Shown here piece after piece: positions 1-9,789 of a stretch of DNA of 64,000 nt; position 1 is the first letter of the stretch, and each line of letters opens with the position of its first letter. Origin of the DNA: Arthrobacter sp. B6 (GTDB lineage: Bacteria; Actinomycetota; Actinomycetes; Actinomycetales; Micrococcaceae). The notes under the pieces are model-generated. The model was given only the letters and a program-made list of their open reading frames with translations, did not search any database and had not been told where the DNA came from. The DNA lies in NCBI RefSeq assembly GCF_001663775.1, contig NZ_KV467168.1, positions 62,001-126,000 of the forward strand, written 5' to 3'. The translations under genes were made by a program, and so were the position numbers.

Positions 1-2316
1 CGGCGCGAGTTCCGCCAGCTTTCCGGCCTCGGGCCAGGGCAACAGCCGCCGCAGCGGGTCGGTGAGGTCGATGGCGCTGGTGGCGGCTCCCCCGGCAAGC
101 GCCTCGAGTTCCGGTCCCAGCCAGTCATCCAGATGCGAAAGCAGTGCAGGTTCGGAGACATCGGGCCAGGGTTCGCCCAGTTCGCGGCGGAGCAGGGCCA
201 GCCGGCGCCGCAAGGCGTCCGCCGCCGTCGACCATCCGATGATCCCCAGTCCTTCCTTCGCCAGGGCGCGGGCCACTGCTGCGCGCCCTTCGGCGGCAGA
301 CGGGCGGACCGGAGTGGAGGACAGCACGATCGCTCCCAGCCGGCGTTCCCGCCGCGCCGTGACGCGGCGCTGGCTGAACTGCGCCTCCACTGTGTCACTG
401 AGAAGGTGGCGCGCGGACGCTTCGGCGGTGTCTGCACCCAACGGCGCAGCGGAACGGATCACAGCGCCCGTGCCGGCCGCGTCCCGGCCCTCCGCCCGCG
501 ACACCTCTGCCACAGCGAGCCATTCATGCCCGGCCAGGGAACTTCCTGCCGGCAGCCCGGCCCGGGTTCCGGAGGACAGCAGGTAACGTTCCGGCCCTTC
601 GCCCGGAACGCGCCGGGCCACCCTGTCGGGGAATGCGAGGGCAACGACGACGCCCACCGCTTCAGTTGTGCCGGCCATGCCGTGAAGGACGGAAGGCACG
701 ACGGCGCCGCCCTCCTGCCGCGCGATCGTCTCCATCCGCCTGACGTCCTCAGCCCAGCGCCGGGAGGCAGGCTCCTTGCCGGCTCGGAGGGCAGCGAGAA
801 GCCGCGTCAGGTCGGCACCCGGCGCACGTTGGTCCCCCGCCACCAACGCAACCGCCTCGGCCGCTGTCCGCCGGCCCACAGCGGCGGCACCGTCCAGCAG
901 TGCGCGGGCCAGCCTGGGATCGGCGGGGACCCGGGCCAGCGTCCTGCCGAGCGGGGTGGCATGTCCGTCCTGCGCCACGGCGCCGAGTTCGCGCAGCACC
1001 TCAACTGCCTCCTGCATCGCTGCCGTTGGAGGTGCATCGGGAAGGGCCAGTCCCCCGCCGCCGGGCGATCCCCAGCAGGCCAGGACCAGTGCCGCGGCGG
1101 TGAGATCGGCTACGGCGATCTCCGGGGTGACGTGGGCGGGGGCCGCGCCGAAGGCCCGCTGGTCGTAGCAGCGCACCACCCGGCCGGGCCCCTGGCGCGC
1201 GGCGCGGCCTGCGCGCTGGTCCGCCGACGCCCGGGAGCAGGAGACGGTCACCAGGCCGGACATGCCCCGGTTCGCGTCCCGCCGCGGTTCCCGCGTCAGG
1301 CCGGAGTCGACCACGAGGCGGACGCCCGGGACGGTGAGGGAGGATTCGGCGAGGTCCGTGGAGACGATGATCCGCGGCAGCGTGTCTTTGCTCCGGCCGG
1401 ACACAGCACGGTCCTGCTCCGCGGGATTCACCTGGCCGTGCAGCTCCAGGACTTCGGTTCCTGTCCCGATCCGGGCGCGCAGGCGGCTTGCCACGTGGGA
1501 CACTTCCCGGGCGCCGGGGACAAACACCAGGGCGTCCGTGTCTGCGCCGGCCCTGGCGTGTGCAGCCGCGGCCGTGTCCGCGACGTGGTCCAGGAACCCG
1601 CGCGTCACGCCCCGGCCATCCAGCCGTGGCACCGCCGCGGGCACCCACTCAACGTCCAGGGGGTACAGCGCCGACGGGCAGTCAACGACGGGAGCCGGCC
1701 CGCCGGCGTCGTGATCTTCTGTTTCGTCTTTCGAGGCGGCCCCGATCAGCGCCGCGAAGCGCGGTGCGTCCAGGGTGGCGGACATCGCCACCAGGGTGAG
1801 GTCTCCGCGGAGCTGGCGCACTTCGGTGAGCATGCCCAGCAGAAGGTCCGTCTCCAGGCCGCGTTCGTGGACCTCGTCCAGGATTACGGCACCTGCCGTT
1901 TCCAGCCCAGGGTCATCGAGCAGCCGGCGGAGCAGGATCCCCGGGGTGACGAACTCGATCACGGTCCCGGGCCCTGCCTGGCGCTCGCCGCGGACCGTGT
2001 AGCCCACCCGCTCGCCGAGGCGGCTGCCGTCCAGTGCTGCCAGGCGGCGGGCCGCTGCACGGGCTGCAACGCGCCGCGGCTGCGTGACCACCACGCGCCG
2101 CTGTCCCTGCCCGCGGGGCGTGCCGGCCACCAGATTCGCGAGCAGCGGCGGCACCAGAGTGGTTTTGCCCGTGCCCGGGGGCGCCTGCACCACCGCCGTC
2201 CCGGACTGCCCTCCCCGCCGCAACGCCGCGGTGAGGTCGCCGAGGGACTCGGCAAAGGCCAGTCCGGCACCGATGGCTGGCAGGTCAAACGTCGCGGCAA
2301 GGCTCGGAGAAGTCAC
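1..2316 (-). CDS. hrpB: ATP-dependent helicase HrpB, partial (C-terminus off window)
   Basis: A DEAH-box RNA-helicase-like protein; 772 codons are present and the C-terminus lies left of the window. Reading the reverse strand gives, in order, Walker A PPGTGKTT near residue 40, the DEVHERG box near 150, a MSATLD motif near 185, and QRAGRAARQGPG (motif VI) near 325, followed by the long HrpB-type C-terminal region. HrpB proteins are usually about 800-850 aa, so only a few dozen residues should be missing. The GTG start at 2316 (reading VTSPSLAATF) is preceded by GGGGAG. Its precise role in bacteria is not well established. A long ORF on the opposite strand is an antisense shadow produced by high GC. 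Confidence 0.93.
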   Translation of the reverse strand, partial: MTSPSLAATFDLPAIGAGLAFAESLGDLTAALRRGGQSGTAVVQAPPGTGKTTLVPPLLANLVAGTPRGQGQRRVVVTQPRRVAARAAARRLAALDGSRLGERVGYTVRGERQAGPGTVIEFVTPGILLRRLLDDPGLETAGAVILDEVHERGLETDLLLGMLTEVRQLRGDLTLVAMSATLDAPRFAALIGAASKDETEDHDAGGPAPVVDCPSALYPLDVEWVPAAVPRLDGRGVTRGFLDHVADTAAAAHARAGADTDALVFVPGAREVSHVASRLRARIGTGTEVLELHGQVNPAEQDRAVSGRSKDTLPRIIVSTDLAESSLTVPGVRLVVDSGLTREPRRDANRGMSGLVTVSCSRASADQRAGRAARQGPGRVVRCYDQRAFGAAPAHVTPEIAVADLTAAALVLACWGSPGGGGLALPDAPPTAAMQEAVEVLRELGAVAQDGHATPLGRTLARVPADPRLARALLDGAAAVGRRTAAEAVALVAGDQRAPGADLTRLLAALRAGKEPASRRWAEDVRRMETIARQEGGAVVPSVLHGMAGTTEAVGVVVALAFPDRVARRVPGEGPERYLLSSGTRAGLPAGSSLAGHEWLAVAEVSRAEGRDAAGTGAVIRSAAPLGADTAEASARHLLSDTVEAQFSQRRVTARRERRLGAIVLSSTPVRPSAAEGRAAVARALAKEGLGIIGWSTAADALRRRLALLRRELGEPWPDVSEPALLSHLDDWLGPELEALAGGAATSAIDLTDPLRRLLPWPEAGKLAELAP

Positions 2317-2415
2317 TTATCCATTCTCCCCGCACGGCGGGTGCCGGACTGCCCGTCCCGTCGGGGGCCGCCGTAGGAGAGACTGGAGGCAGTCACTCAT
2401 GAAAGCGGGACCAGC

Positions 2416-2700
2416 ATGATCAATCTCCAGCAGGACGCCGAAGGCTTCATCAGGATGAAGCGCCACTTTCCCGCCAGCGCCGAGGTGACCGTCACGTTCG
2501 CCGACGGCAGCGAGGAAGTGTTCAGCGGCCTCCGGCTGAACCGGATCTATGACGACGCCCTGGCCCTCTACCGCGCACAGAACCAGCTTGATGCCAAGGG
2601 ATTCTCCCGGGGTCCGAAGAAGAAGGTCCAGACCGGAATCGAGTTCGTGGCCATCGCCCCCGGCATGGGTAAGGCGGAGGACCGGCGGCAGAACCACTAG
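2416..2700 (+). CDS. small conserved-looking hypothetical protein (94 aa)
   Basis: I do not recognise a named family. The protein starts MINLQQDAEGF and reads as a compact alpha/beta polypeptide with a short beta segment (AEVTVTFADGSEEVFSGL) and a basic, polar tail (GPKKKVQTG). There is no signal peptide or membrane segment. It is divergent from hrpB and convergent with the permease gene; the long palindrome at 2713-2777 follows its stop. The ribosome site is weak, but codon choice is typical of neighbouring genes. No function is proposed. Confidence 0.7.
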   Translation: MINLQQDAEGFIRMKRHFPASAEVTVTFADGSEEVFSGLRLNRIYDDALALYRAQNQLDAKGFSRGPKKKVQTGIEFVAIAPGMGKAEDRRQNH

Positions 2701-2712
2701 CCCCCGCCCAAC

Positions 2713-2777
2713 GGAGTTTTTGTCCAGATGTGGCGACTTCGAAGGGTATTAACTCGCCATAAGTGGACAAAAACTCC
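2713..2777. repeat. long inverted repeat between convergent genes
   Basis: GGAGTTTTTGTCCA (2713-2726) pairs perfectly with TGGACAAAAACTCC (2764-2777). Inside are a 4x4 internal loop and a second 6-bp stem, TGGCGA (2731-2736) with TCGCCA (2754-2759), closed by a 17-nt loop. The next outer bases, CCCGCCC and GGGCGGG, can extend the pairing. It sits exactly between two convergent stop codons, so it can act as a bidirectional terminator. Its A/T-rich arms differ from the surrounding DNA and it could be a dispersed palindromic repeat; only one copy is seen here. Confidence 0.8.
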
Positions 2778-2793
2778 CTACCTCGGGGGCGGG

Positions 2794-4269
2794 TCAGGGC
2801 TTGTTGTCCCTGGCCACGTTCTCCACCTCGGGAGGGCCGCCTGGGCCGGCGTTGGTCCTCCTGTTGATCAGCCACGTGATGAACCAGAGCACCACGCCGA
2901 TGGCCATCAGGCCGCCGGCGATCTGGTACTGGATGATGTTCCGGCCAACCCAGGGGCCGGCCAGGAAGGCACACAGGAGTGCGGCCAGCAGCGGCAGCTG
3001 CCCCGGGGACGTGAAGAACACCTTGCGGTTTGGGTCCCTCTTGCGGCGAAGGACCAGGCAGGCCACGTTGACCACCGTGAAGACGCACAGCAGCAGGAAT
3101 GCAGTGGTACCGGAGAGGTTTGCCACGATGTTGCTCTCCGGATCGGAGGTGACGTACCAGATGAGGCCCAAAGCCAGGACGGTGGAGAACACTATGCCGG
3201 CCCAAGGTGTCCGGCGGACCGGAAGCACCTTTCCGAGCGGCCGCGGCAGGATGCGCTGGCGGGCCATGCCGTAGATCAGGCGGCTCGCCATCAGCATGTT
3301 GATCAGCGCGGTGTTGGCGACCGCGAAGACGGCAAGGAACGGGAAAATTGTATCGATCGGGAAGTCGGGTGAGCCCTTGTGCACCACCTCAAGAAGCGCG
3401 GCACCTTCGGCCTCCCGGATGCCTTCAAGTTCAACGGGTGTCAGCACGCTGACCACGGACACGGCCACCAGCATGTAGAGGATCACAGCCACGCCCAGGC
3501 CCGTCAGCATGGTCCGGGGGAAGATCTTCTCCGGGTGATGGGTCTCCTCCACCATGTTCACGGAGTCCTCGAACCCCACCATCGCGAAGAAGGCGATGGA
3601 CGTTGCTGCAGTGACTGCCAGGAACAGCCCCTTGTCCTGGTAGTCGTTGAAGACAAAGATTTCCCCGGGGTTCCCGGTGCCTTGCATCATCACGTAGAAA
3701 CCGACGCCGATCACAATGCACAAAGCCGTCATCTCGACAATTGTCAGCACCACGTTGAACTTCACGCTCTCCCCCACGCCGCGCAGGTTGATCACCGCCA
3801 GCAGCACCATGAAGGCCATCGCCACCAGGGTTATCACCTCCCGGCCGGGCACTTCCATCCAGCCGTTGATCTCCAGGCCGCCGAAGAAGTTCTGCGCGAG
3901 GACGTTCGCGGAGGTGGAGGCGCTGGTGATGCCGGAACAGACCACGGCGAATGCCACCAGGAACGTGACGAAGTGGATCCCAAAGGCCTTGTGCGTGTAC
4001 AGCGCCGCGCCGGCCGCCTGGGGGTATTGGGTGACCAGCTCCAGGTAGGAGAACGCCGTCAGCGTCGCGACGACGAAGGCGAGCAGGAACGGCAGCCACA
4101 CGATGCCGCCCACAGTGCCGGCCATGGTGCCCGTCACGGCATAGACGCCCGCGCCCAGGATGTCACCGACAATGAAGAGCAGGAGGAGTTTGGGCCCGAG
4201 GACCCTTTTGAGTTCCGGTCCGTCGCCCGCGGGCGTCACGTCGAATACTTCCTCAGACGTCTGACTCAT
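2794..4269 (-). CDS. APC-family amino acid permease
   Basis: A 491-aa integral membrane transporter of the amino acid-polyamine-organocation superfamily, expected to take up an amino acid or amine by proton or substrate exchange. It begins LKRVLGPKLLLLFIVGDILGAGVYAVTG, the typical TM1 with a conserved glycine-rich break, and carries about 12-14 hydrophobic segments; GFEDSVNMVEE matches the family's TM6 region. The start at 4269 (MSQTSEEVF) is chosen because GGAGG lies 7 nt upstream; a longer reading frame begins 21 codons earlier without a ribosome site. It stands alone, divergent from the Nudix gene. The substrate cannot be read from the sequence. Confidence 0.9.
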   Translation of the reverse strand: MSQTSEEVFDVTPAGDGPELKRVLGPKLLLLFIVGDILGAGVYAVTGTMAGTVGGIVWLPFLLAFVVATLTAFSYLELVTQYPQAAGAALYTHKAFGIHFVTFLVAFAVVCSGITSASTSANVLAQNFFGGLEINGWMEVPGREVITLVAMAFMVLLAVINLRGVGESVKFNVVLTIVEMTALCIVIGVGFYVMMQGTGNPGEIFVFNDYQDKGLFLAVTAATSIAFFAMVGFEDSVNMVEETHHPEKIFPRTMLTGLGVAVILYMLVAVSVVSVLTPVELEGIREAEGAALLEVVHKGSPDFPIDTIFPFLAVFAVANTALINMLMASRLIYGMARQRILPRPLGKVLPVRRTPWAGIVFSTVLALGLIWYVTSDPESNIVANLSGTTAFLLLCVFTVVNVACLVLRRKRDPNRKVFFTSPGQLPLLAALLCAFLAGPWVGRNIIQYQIAGGLMAIGVVLWFITWLINRRTNAGPGGPPEVENVARDNKP

Positions 4270-4418
4270 GGCTGACCTCCACAGCGGGTAGACGGCTCCC
4301 GGTGGAAACCGATAAAGGATTCCCGGCCTCAAAGTGACCTACTTCACTGTGAACCTCCCGGGCAGCTTTGGCAACAGCGGCCGCCCCGAACGGGGTAGCC
4401 TGACCAGGTGGAGGGCAC

Positions 4419-4895
4419 ATGAGAGTTCGCAGCGCTGGCATTCTGCTGTACCGCCGGGACCCGGCGTCGGCCTTTCAGTTTTGGATCGCGCACATGGGCG
4501 GACCATTCTGGGCGCGCAAGGATGCCCGGGCCTGGTCCGTGCCCAAGGGGGAATACAGCGAGGACGAGGACCCGTGGGCAGCAGCGCAGCGGGAGTTCGC
4601 TGAGGAGATGGGCGTGCCGCCGCCTCCCGCCGAGTACCGGCAGCTGGGGTCGTTCAGGCAGCCGTCAGGCAAGATCATTACGGTCTTCGCGGCCGAGTCT
4701 GATTTCGCCCCGGACCGGATCATGAGCAACACCTTCCCGCTGGAGTGGCCGAAGGGGTCCGGCGTGATCACCGACTTCCCCGAGATCGACCGCGCTGAGT
4801 GGGTAACCGAAGCTGAAGCCCGCACCCGGCTGGTGCGGGGCCAGTTGCCGATCCTCGATGCCCTGACCGAGCAGCTCAGCCGAGGTGCCAGTTAA
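4419..4895 (+). CDS. NUDIX hydrolase (158 aa)
   Basis: A small cytoplasmic hydrolase expected to cleave nucleoside diphosphates linked to another moiety. The full Nudix box GX5EX7REUXEEXGU is present: it starts at the G of GEYSEDED and ends in REFAEEMGV (about residues 47-69), with all metal-binding glutamates intact. The start ATG follows GGAGGGCAC. The N-terminal sequence (SAGILLYRR, then FWIAHMGGPFWARKD and WSVPKGEY) matches a Nudix subgroup with a bis-phosphate-type fold. The specific substrate is unknown. The 3' end lies only 9 bp from the convergent giant gene. Confidence 0.93.
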   Translation: MRVRSAGILLYRRDPASAFQFWIAHMGGPFWARKDARAWSVPKGEYSEDEDPWAAAQREFAEEMGVPPPPAEYRQLGSFRQPSGKIITVFAAESDFAPDRIMSNTFPLEWPKGSGVITDFPEIDRAEWVTEAEARTRLVRGQLPILDALTEQLSRGAS

Positions 4896-4904
4896 CGACA
4901 GTGA

Positions 4905-7900
4905 CTACAGGGCCACGCTGTCCGCGTAGACGAGGCGCGGTACGCGGGCGCTGCGCTCGCCCGGCACAGGGTCGGCGTCGAGCAGTTCGTGCTCCTCCAC
5001 CAGCACCCGCCAGAGTGAATCCGGGTTGCCCGGCTGGCGCAGTCCCGGGATCCCTGCCGCGTCCCCCGATGGCGTCCCGGCGTTCGGCGGCAGGTTAAGT
5101 GCCCCCGACCAGGTGGCTCGGAATCCCCCGCCTTCTTCCACGCTAACGGCCAGCAGCAGCCAGCTGGACACGGTCTGCCATTCCAGGTCTCCCCCGCCAT
5201 TGGTCCGGCTTTGTACCGAGGCACGAACGGTACGGGACTGCTGAAGCCGTGATGCCCGGGTTGCGGCGTCACCGGTGGGGCTGTCGGCGGTGAGCTGTTC
5301 CCCCGGCAGGCCCGGTGCTCCGTGGGGATCCCAGCGCAGCCAGCTGACGACGCCGGTCAGGGTCACCTGGACGTGCCCGGTGTCCGGCCGGCTGACCGTC
5401 AGGGTCCGGGCGGGCAGCGGCTGCACCCAGCTGGTCAGCGCGACCGGTGACAGCTCGCAGCCGGCAATGGAGTGCGGCTGGTACCGGGCCACGGCCAGGC
5501 GCAGGAACGGCCACAGGGCGGAAGTCTCCTGGACGGCGACGTCGGCAAACCAGCGGCCGGTTGCTTCGTCGTACTCCGGCCGGTAGCCCAGGACCCGTAC
5601 TGACGGGCGGCCCCGGACATCCCGCAGCGGCACGGACGCGGCAACAGCGACAGGGTTCCCGGGCGCGTCAGGCCACCCGCGCTCCCGCCCGCCGGGAGGC
5701 CGGCCACCGAGGGGCGGCCTGGCGCCGACGCCTTCCGCGGCACCCGTTTCCACCAGGTCCAGCACCAGCTGGTCCAGCGTCAGCAGGGGCGGCACGGTGG
5801 GCGAGGACGTGCTGCCGCCGCGGTGAATGATCGGATCTGCTGCCCACAGGCTGGTGGCACCGTCCGGAGCCTGCCGGACCTTGGGCCTGCGGACCCAGGA
5901 TCCGTCCGGCTGCTGCACCCATTCATCGGGGTCGAAGACCAGGACCCCCAGCAGCTCCCCGTCGCCGGAGGAGAACCACGGCCGGGCAAGCCAGATGCGC
6001 ACGCCGGACCGCCGCACCTGCCGCCAGGCGAAAGGGCCAGCCGGTTCGGCCCCGGCCTCCCAGCGCAGCAGCGGCACGGCGTCCAGCACCAAAGGCGCGG
6101 CGGGACGGGCTGACGAGGGGATGTCGAGCTCCACCGGCACGCCGGCGAGTGCCGGATCCTCAGGGTCGGGAACGCGCGGGAAGTACTCGGCGTACCGGGT
6201 GGCGCCTGAGGGCACGTACGTGACCCGCCGGTAGTGGGTGTCCTGGAATGTCTGCAGCATCCGGTGAAAGCCGATGTTCCCGAGTGACTGCGCCAACGGG
6301 CCGGTCGGCAGGAAGTCGTACAGGAACAGCACCCCGGTGCGTTCTGCCTCGGCGACGGCGGAGCGCACCACGACGTCGGACCTGGACACTGTCTGTGGCC
6401 CCGCAGCGGTGGGGTCATCGATGGTCTCGGTCCACCGGGCGCGCACGAGCAGGGTATCGGTGCTGGCGCCGTGCACATCCACCAGTCCGGTGAGTGCCAC
6501 CACCGCACGGCCCGGCGGCCGCAGGAACACCTCAAGGGCCTTAAGCTCCGGCGGCCGGACCGGGGCAGGCACGGCGTGTACCAGACGCAGGTCCGCCGAC
6601 GGTGTCAGCCACCAGGTCCAGCCCGAGGATGCAGCCCTCATGAGGGCGGCCGCGGCCACCACCTCGTCCGTCGTGTAGCCGTCCTCCGGGTCGGCGACGC
6701 TGGCCAGGTGGGACCGCCACAGGCCGAACTTGTCCAGCGATGCGGTGTCCAGGGTGCTGGAGAGCGCCACGCGCACCTGCTCTCCCGGCGGGACGGACAC
6801 GTGGACTTCGTGGCCATCCACGCGGGCGACCAGTTCGTCCCCTGGCTCCAGCACGAGCCTCAGCGGCTGCAGCGACGGCCACTTTCCCGGGTAGGGAACG
6901 GAGACGGACTGCAGCGCCCGCGGCTCACGCAGGCCATGTGGCGCGCCGGCCTCATGGAACACCAGCGAAACACCGCGGGCGAACGGGTCGGGCAGGTACG
7001 GCAGCCGCAGGGCGTCGGTGTTGTGCACCACATACTGGCCCTCTCCGATGGGCCGGCCGCGCTCGGTGGTGATGTCCGCCAGTGTTGCCCGGTGTGCCGA
7101 GCCGGTGTCCGCCCCTGGCCGGTCGGCGAGGGAAATGCCAGCCTGCTCGTCGGTGGCCCGGGCATCGGTGAGGCTGGGCACGAACTGCTCCAGCAGTGTC
7201 CCGCGTTCGGCCAGGGCCACTGCGTAGAGCCTGCGGATCTCGGCGGTGTCACCGGTGCCGATCGCGGCGTCGAAGTATCCGGCGGTCTCCGCCTCCAGCT
7301 GGGTGGCCTTCGGCGGCGCGATGTGCCGCTCGGCGGAGAAACGTGCGTCCGGCCCATCCCCGGGCGGCAAGCCGCTGCGGACCACCAGATGGGCAGGCTG
7401 CTCGCCGGTTCCCAGCTCTTGGCGGGCCACCACGGCCGGCGCGGGAACCGGCTCCCACCGGAGGTAGGGACGCGGGGTGGTAACGACGGGCCGGGCGGCC
7501 AGGCGGACTTCCGCGGGCAGTTGCAGGTCACTGTTCCGCGCCAGGCCGGCGAAATCCTCAGGACTAATGCGCAGCTGGGGACGGACACGCAGTGCGTCGC
7601 GTGATTCCGCGAGGACCCTCGACGCCGCAAGTACGTCGTGGAGCACACGCTGGGCCGGCGCTACCTCCCCGGGAGCCGCGGCGCGGGCCACGAGGCTTTC
7701 CAGCGTGGCGTCGATCCCCGGGTCACCGGAGAGCAGCTCGGCAGGCAGTGCGCCGCCAACGGAACCGTTCCCGGCGGTCCGCAAATGCTCGACGACGGCG
7801 TCATGCAGGGCGGCCGCCACACCGCCGCGGTCGCGCTCGCGGTACGAGGTCCGCAGCCGGTCAAGATGGGTGCGGGCCGCGTCGACGGCGGCCTCGTCAG

Positions 7901-9776
7901 GGGCACCGGAAGGCGTTCCGGGCTGGGGCGCCACCTGCGGCACGGAGTTGCCGGCCAGGTCCACGGCCAGCACCCGGAAACTGTAGGACGTGCCGTACCG
8001 CAGCCGCGGCAGGGACCCCGGTTCAACCCTGGTGATGATGTGGGCCCCGTCGACCGGCTGGTCCGGCGGGGTTTCGACGACGGCTTCCGTAGCGCCGTCG
8101 GCTCCGGGCGGCTCGACGTGCACGATGGTCAGCCCGGGCCGCGGGGCGGACAGGCTCCAGCCGTCCCAGCCGGCGACCACCTCATGGAGGTAGTACCCGT
8201 TGGTGGTGTCGCCGGGGGCCCGGTTGAGCGCGGAGAGCTGGAGGAACCCGACGTTGGGCGCGTCGTCCAGGACGGGCACGTTCCCTGGCTGCCCGGTCAC
8301 CGTGACCCGGCGCCGGTGCAGGCTGTGCCACTGCCTGGAGGCGTCGTCCCAGACGTCCACCCTGAGGCCACGGACGAGGTCGTCCAGGAGCAGCTCGCGG
8401 CTGCCGTCATCTGCGGCCAGCTGCTCGGCCTGCTCCACGCGTGCCCGCAGCTGGGCTGCACGGTTGCGGCGCGCGAGGGCGAAGCCCGTAGCACGCAGCG
8501 TGCCGGGCGCGGATGCCGCAGGGTCACCGTTGGCTTCGCTAGCGTATTGGCGGGCGAGGTTGCGGGTGTGCTGGTCGAGTTTGAGGCCCGATGCGTCCGG
8601 GTCGGTGTCGAGCACCACCCAGTCGTCGTCGCCCAGCGGAAGGGCTCCTCCCACCCAGGCATTGCTTGACCTGGCCGCAAATACCGGGCCGTCCACCACC
8701 ACCGAGGTCCGCCGCGGCGGAAGCACTTCCACATCGGGATCCGGCGAGGAGACCGCGACGCTCACCCAGGCGGCGCCGGCCAGCGCGGCCCGTGCCCCGG
8801 CTGCATCAACGCCGTCGATTACTACGTCGATGGCGAGGCCCAGCCGGCGCAGCAGCGCGGGAGTCGAACCGAAGGACGCTGTCTTGGCGTGGAAGTCATG
8901 CCGGGGCCGGTCCGGACGAGGCGTTGGCGGCGCGTCCGGATCCGGCTCGGTCCGCGGTTCCTGCTGCGGCTGCTCGGGCCGCTCGTAGTACCGCCGCATG
9001 GCGTGGGCGTCGACCATCAGCTGCAGCCGCGGATTGGCCGACAGGTCCTGGCCCACGAGCCGGTCAAGGTTCCGCGTCACCCGCAGGTCAGCTTCGGGGT
9101 CGTCCAGCAGCACCTGTACAGGTGAGGGGTCATCGGCGATCTCCGACTGGTACGGCGGCAGCGGCGGAAGTTCACGGCCGTGCCCGCGCTCCGGGTCCGC
9201 GTCCTCAGGGTCTGTGAGCGGACCGATGGTGGCCAGGGTATCCCGCAACCGCCGCCCTGGGATTTGCAGCGCGCGGCGTGCCCGGGCCGGGGCATCCCGG
9301 AGCAGCCGCCGCAACGCGCCCCGCTCGTCGAGGTTGGCGAGCGTTTCCAGCAGGCCGCCCGCCACCGGATCAGTTGCCAGTCCTGGCTTCAGCGCCGGTG
9401 CGGCGGAGATGGCTGCGAGGTGCAGGTCCACGGCGTGGTCGCTCATCCGGCTGGCGGGATTGGTGTGCCAGGTTTCACCGGACAGCACGGGCGCGGGGAA
9501 GGCTTCCACCGGCGTCCCGGGCGGCAGGACGGCGGCCCACGAGGCGGCGTCGGTTGCGGACACGACGCGCAGGGGCAGTGCAGTGCCCGCATTGAGGGAC
9601 GTCGTCAGCGTCAGGGTGCAGCCTGCCAGCGTGCCCACCCAGTTTGCGGCCGCGGGATAGCCGGCGAGGAGGGCACCGCCGCCCGTCAGCTTGTGCGTGA
9701 TGAAGACGGTGAGGTGGAACGGTGCGTCGTCTGCCAGCGAGTAGGGCAGCGCGGTGGCCAGGACGGTGGTGGGCAT
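4905..9776 (-). CDS. giant protein of unknown function (1623 aa)
   Basis: I do not recognise this family. It is a long, mostly soluble, beta-rich-looking protein with no signal peptide and no membrane segment. A stretch near residue 597 (YGTSYSFRVLAVDLAGN) resembles a fibronectin-III strand pair, and several Asp/Pro-rich linkers (for example near residues 190-300) suggest many domains in a chain. It starts with ATG after AGGAGGACCTC, 13 nt downstream of the stop of the 1091-aa gene, so the two are surely co-expressed. It is the last gene of a lipase-like, 1091-aa, 1623-aa operon driven by a SARP-type promoter. A structural, carrier or adhesin-like role is possible but is only inference. Confidence 0.85.
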   Translation of the reverse strand: MPTTVLATALPYSLADDAPFHLTVFITHKLTGGGALLAGYPAAANWVGTLAGCTLTLTTSLNAGTALPLRVVSATDAASWAAVLPPGTPVEAFPAPVLSGETWHTNPASRMSDHAVDLHLAAISAAPALKPGLATDPVAGGLLETLANLDERGALRRLLRDAPARARRALQIPGRRLRDTLATIGPLTDPEDADPERGHGRELPPLPPYQSEIADDPSPVQVLLDDPEADLRVTRNLDRLVGQDLSANPRLQLMVDAHAMRRYYERPEQPQQEPRTEPDPDAPPTPRPDRPRHDFHAKTASFGSTPALLRRLGLAIDVVIDGVDAAGARAALAGAAWVSVAVSSPDPDVEVLPPRRTSVVVDGPVFAARSSNAWVGGALPLGDDDWVVLDTDPDASGLKLDQHTRNLARQYASEANGDPAASAPGTLRATGFALARRNRAAQLRARVEQAEQLAADDGSRELLLDDLVRGLRVDVWDDASRQWHSLHRRRVTVTGQPGNVPVLDDAPNVGFLQLSALNRAPGDTTNGYYLHEVVAGWDGWSLSAPRPGLTIVHVEPPGADGATEAVVETPPDQPVDGAHIITRVEPGSLPRLRYGTSYSFRVLAVDLAGNSVPQVAPQPGTPSGAPDEAAVDAARTHLDRLRTSYRERDRGGVAAALHDAVVEHLRTAGNGSVGGALPAELLSGDPGIDATLESLVARAAAPGEVAPAQRVLHDVLAASRVLAESRDALRVRPQLRISPEDFAGLARNSDLQLPAEVRLAARPVVTTPRPYLRWEPVPAPAVVARQELGTGEQPAHLVVRSGLPPGDGPDARFSAERHIAPPKATQLEAETAGYFDAAIGTGDTAEIRRLYAVALAERGTLLEQFVPSLTDARATDEQAGISLADRPGADTGSAHRATLADITTERGRPIGEGQYVVHNTDALRLPYLPDPFARGVSLVFHEAGAPHGLREPRALQSVSVPYPGKWPSLQPLRLVLEPGDELVARVDGHEVHVSVPPGEQVRVALSSTLDTASLDKFGLWRSHLASVADPEDGYTTDEVVAAAALMRAASSGWTWWLTPSADLRLVHAVPAPVRPPELKALEVFLRPPGRAVVALTGLVDVHGASTDTLLVRARWTETIDDPTAAGPQTVSRSDVVVRSAVAEAERTGVLFLYDFLPTGPLAQSLGNIGFHRMLQTFQDTHYRRVTYVPSGATRYAEYFPRVPDPEDPALAGVPVELDIPSSARPAAPLVLDAVPLLRWEAGAEPAGPFAWRQVRRSGVRIWLARPWFSSGDGELLGVLVFDPDEWVQQPDGSWVRRPKVRQAPDGATSLWAADPIIHRGGSTSSPTVPPLLTLDQLVLDLVETGAAEGVGARPPLGGRPPGGRERGWPDAPGNPVAVAASVPLRDVRGRPSVRVLGYRPEYDEATGRWFADVAVQETSALWPFLRLAVARYQPHSIAGCELSPVALTSWVQPLPARTLTVSRPDTGHVQVTLTGVVSWLRWDPHGAPGLPGEQLTADSPTGDAATRASRLQQSRTVRASVQSRTNGGGDLEWQTVSSWLLLAVSVEEGGGFRATWSGALNLPPNAGTPSGDAAGIPGLRQPGNPDSLWRVLVEEHELLDADPVPGERSARVPRLVYADSVAL

Positions 9777-9789
9777 GAGGTCCTCCTGC

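Noticed and set aside
133..2376. 747-aa forward open frame
   Set aside because: It is antisense to hrpB, has no domain-like sequence and is Arg/Pro/Gly-rich as expected of a high-GC shadow; the reverse strand gives a complete set of helicase motifs.
6471..7604. 377-aa forward open frame inside the giant gene
   Set aside because: Arg/His/Gln-rich composition and no ribosome site; it is antisense to the 1623-aa frame, whose codon usage is normal.
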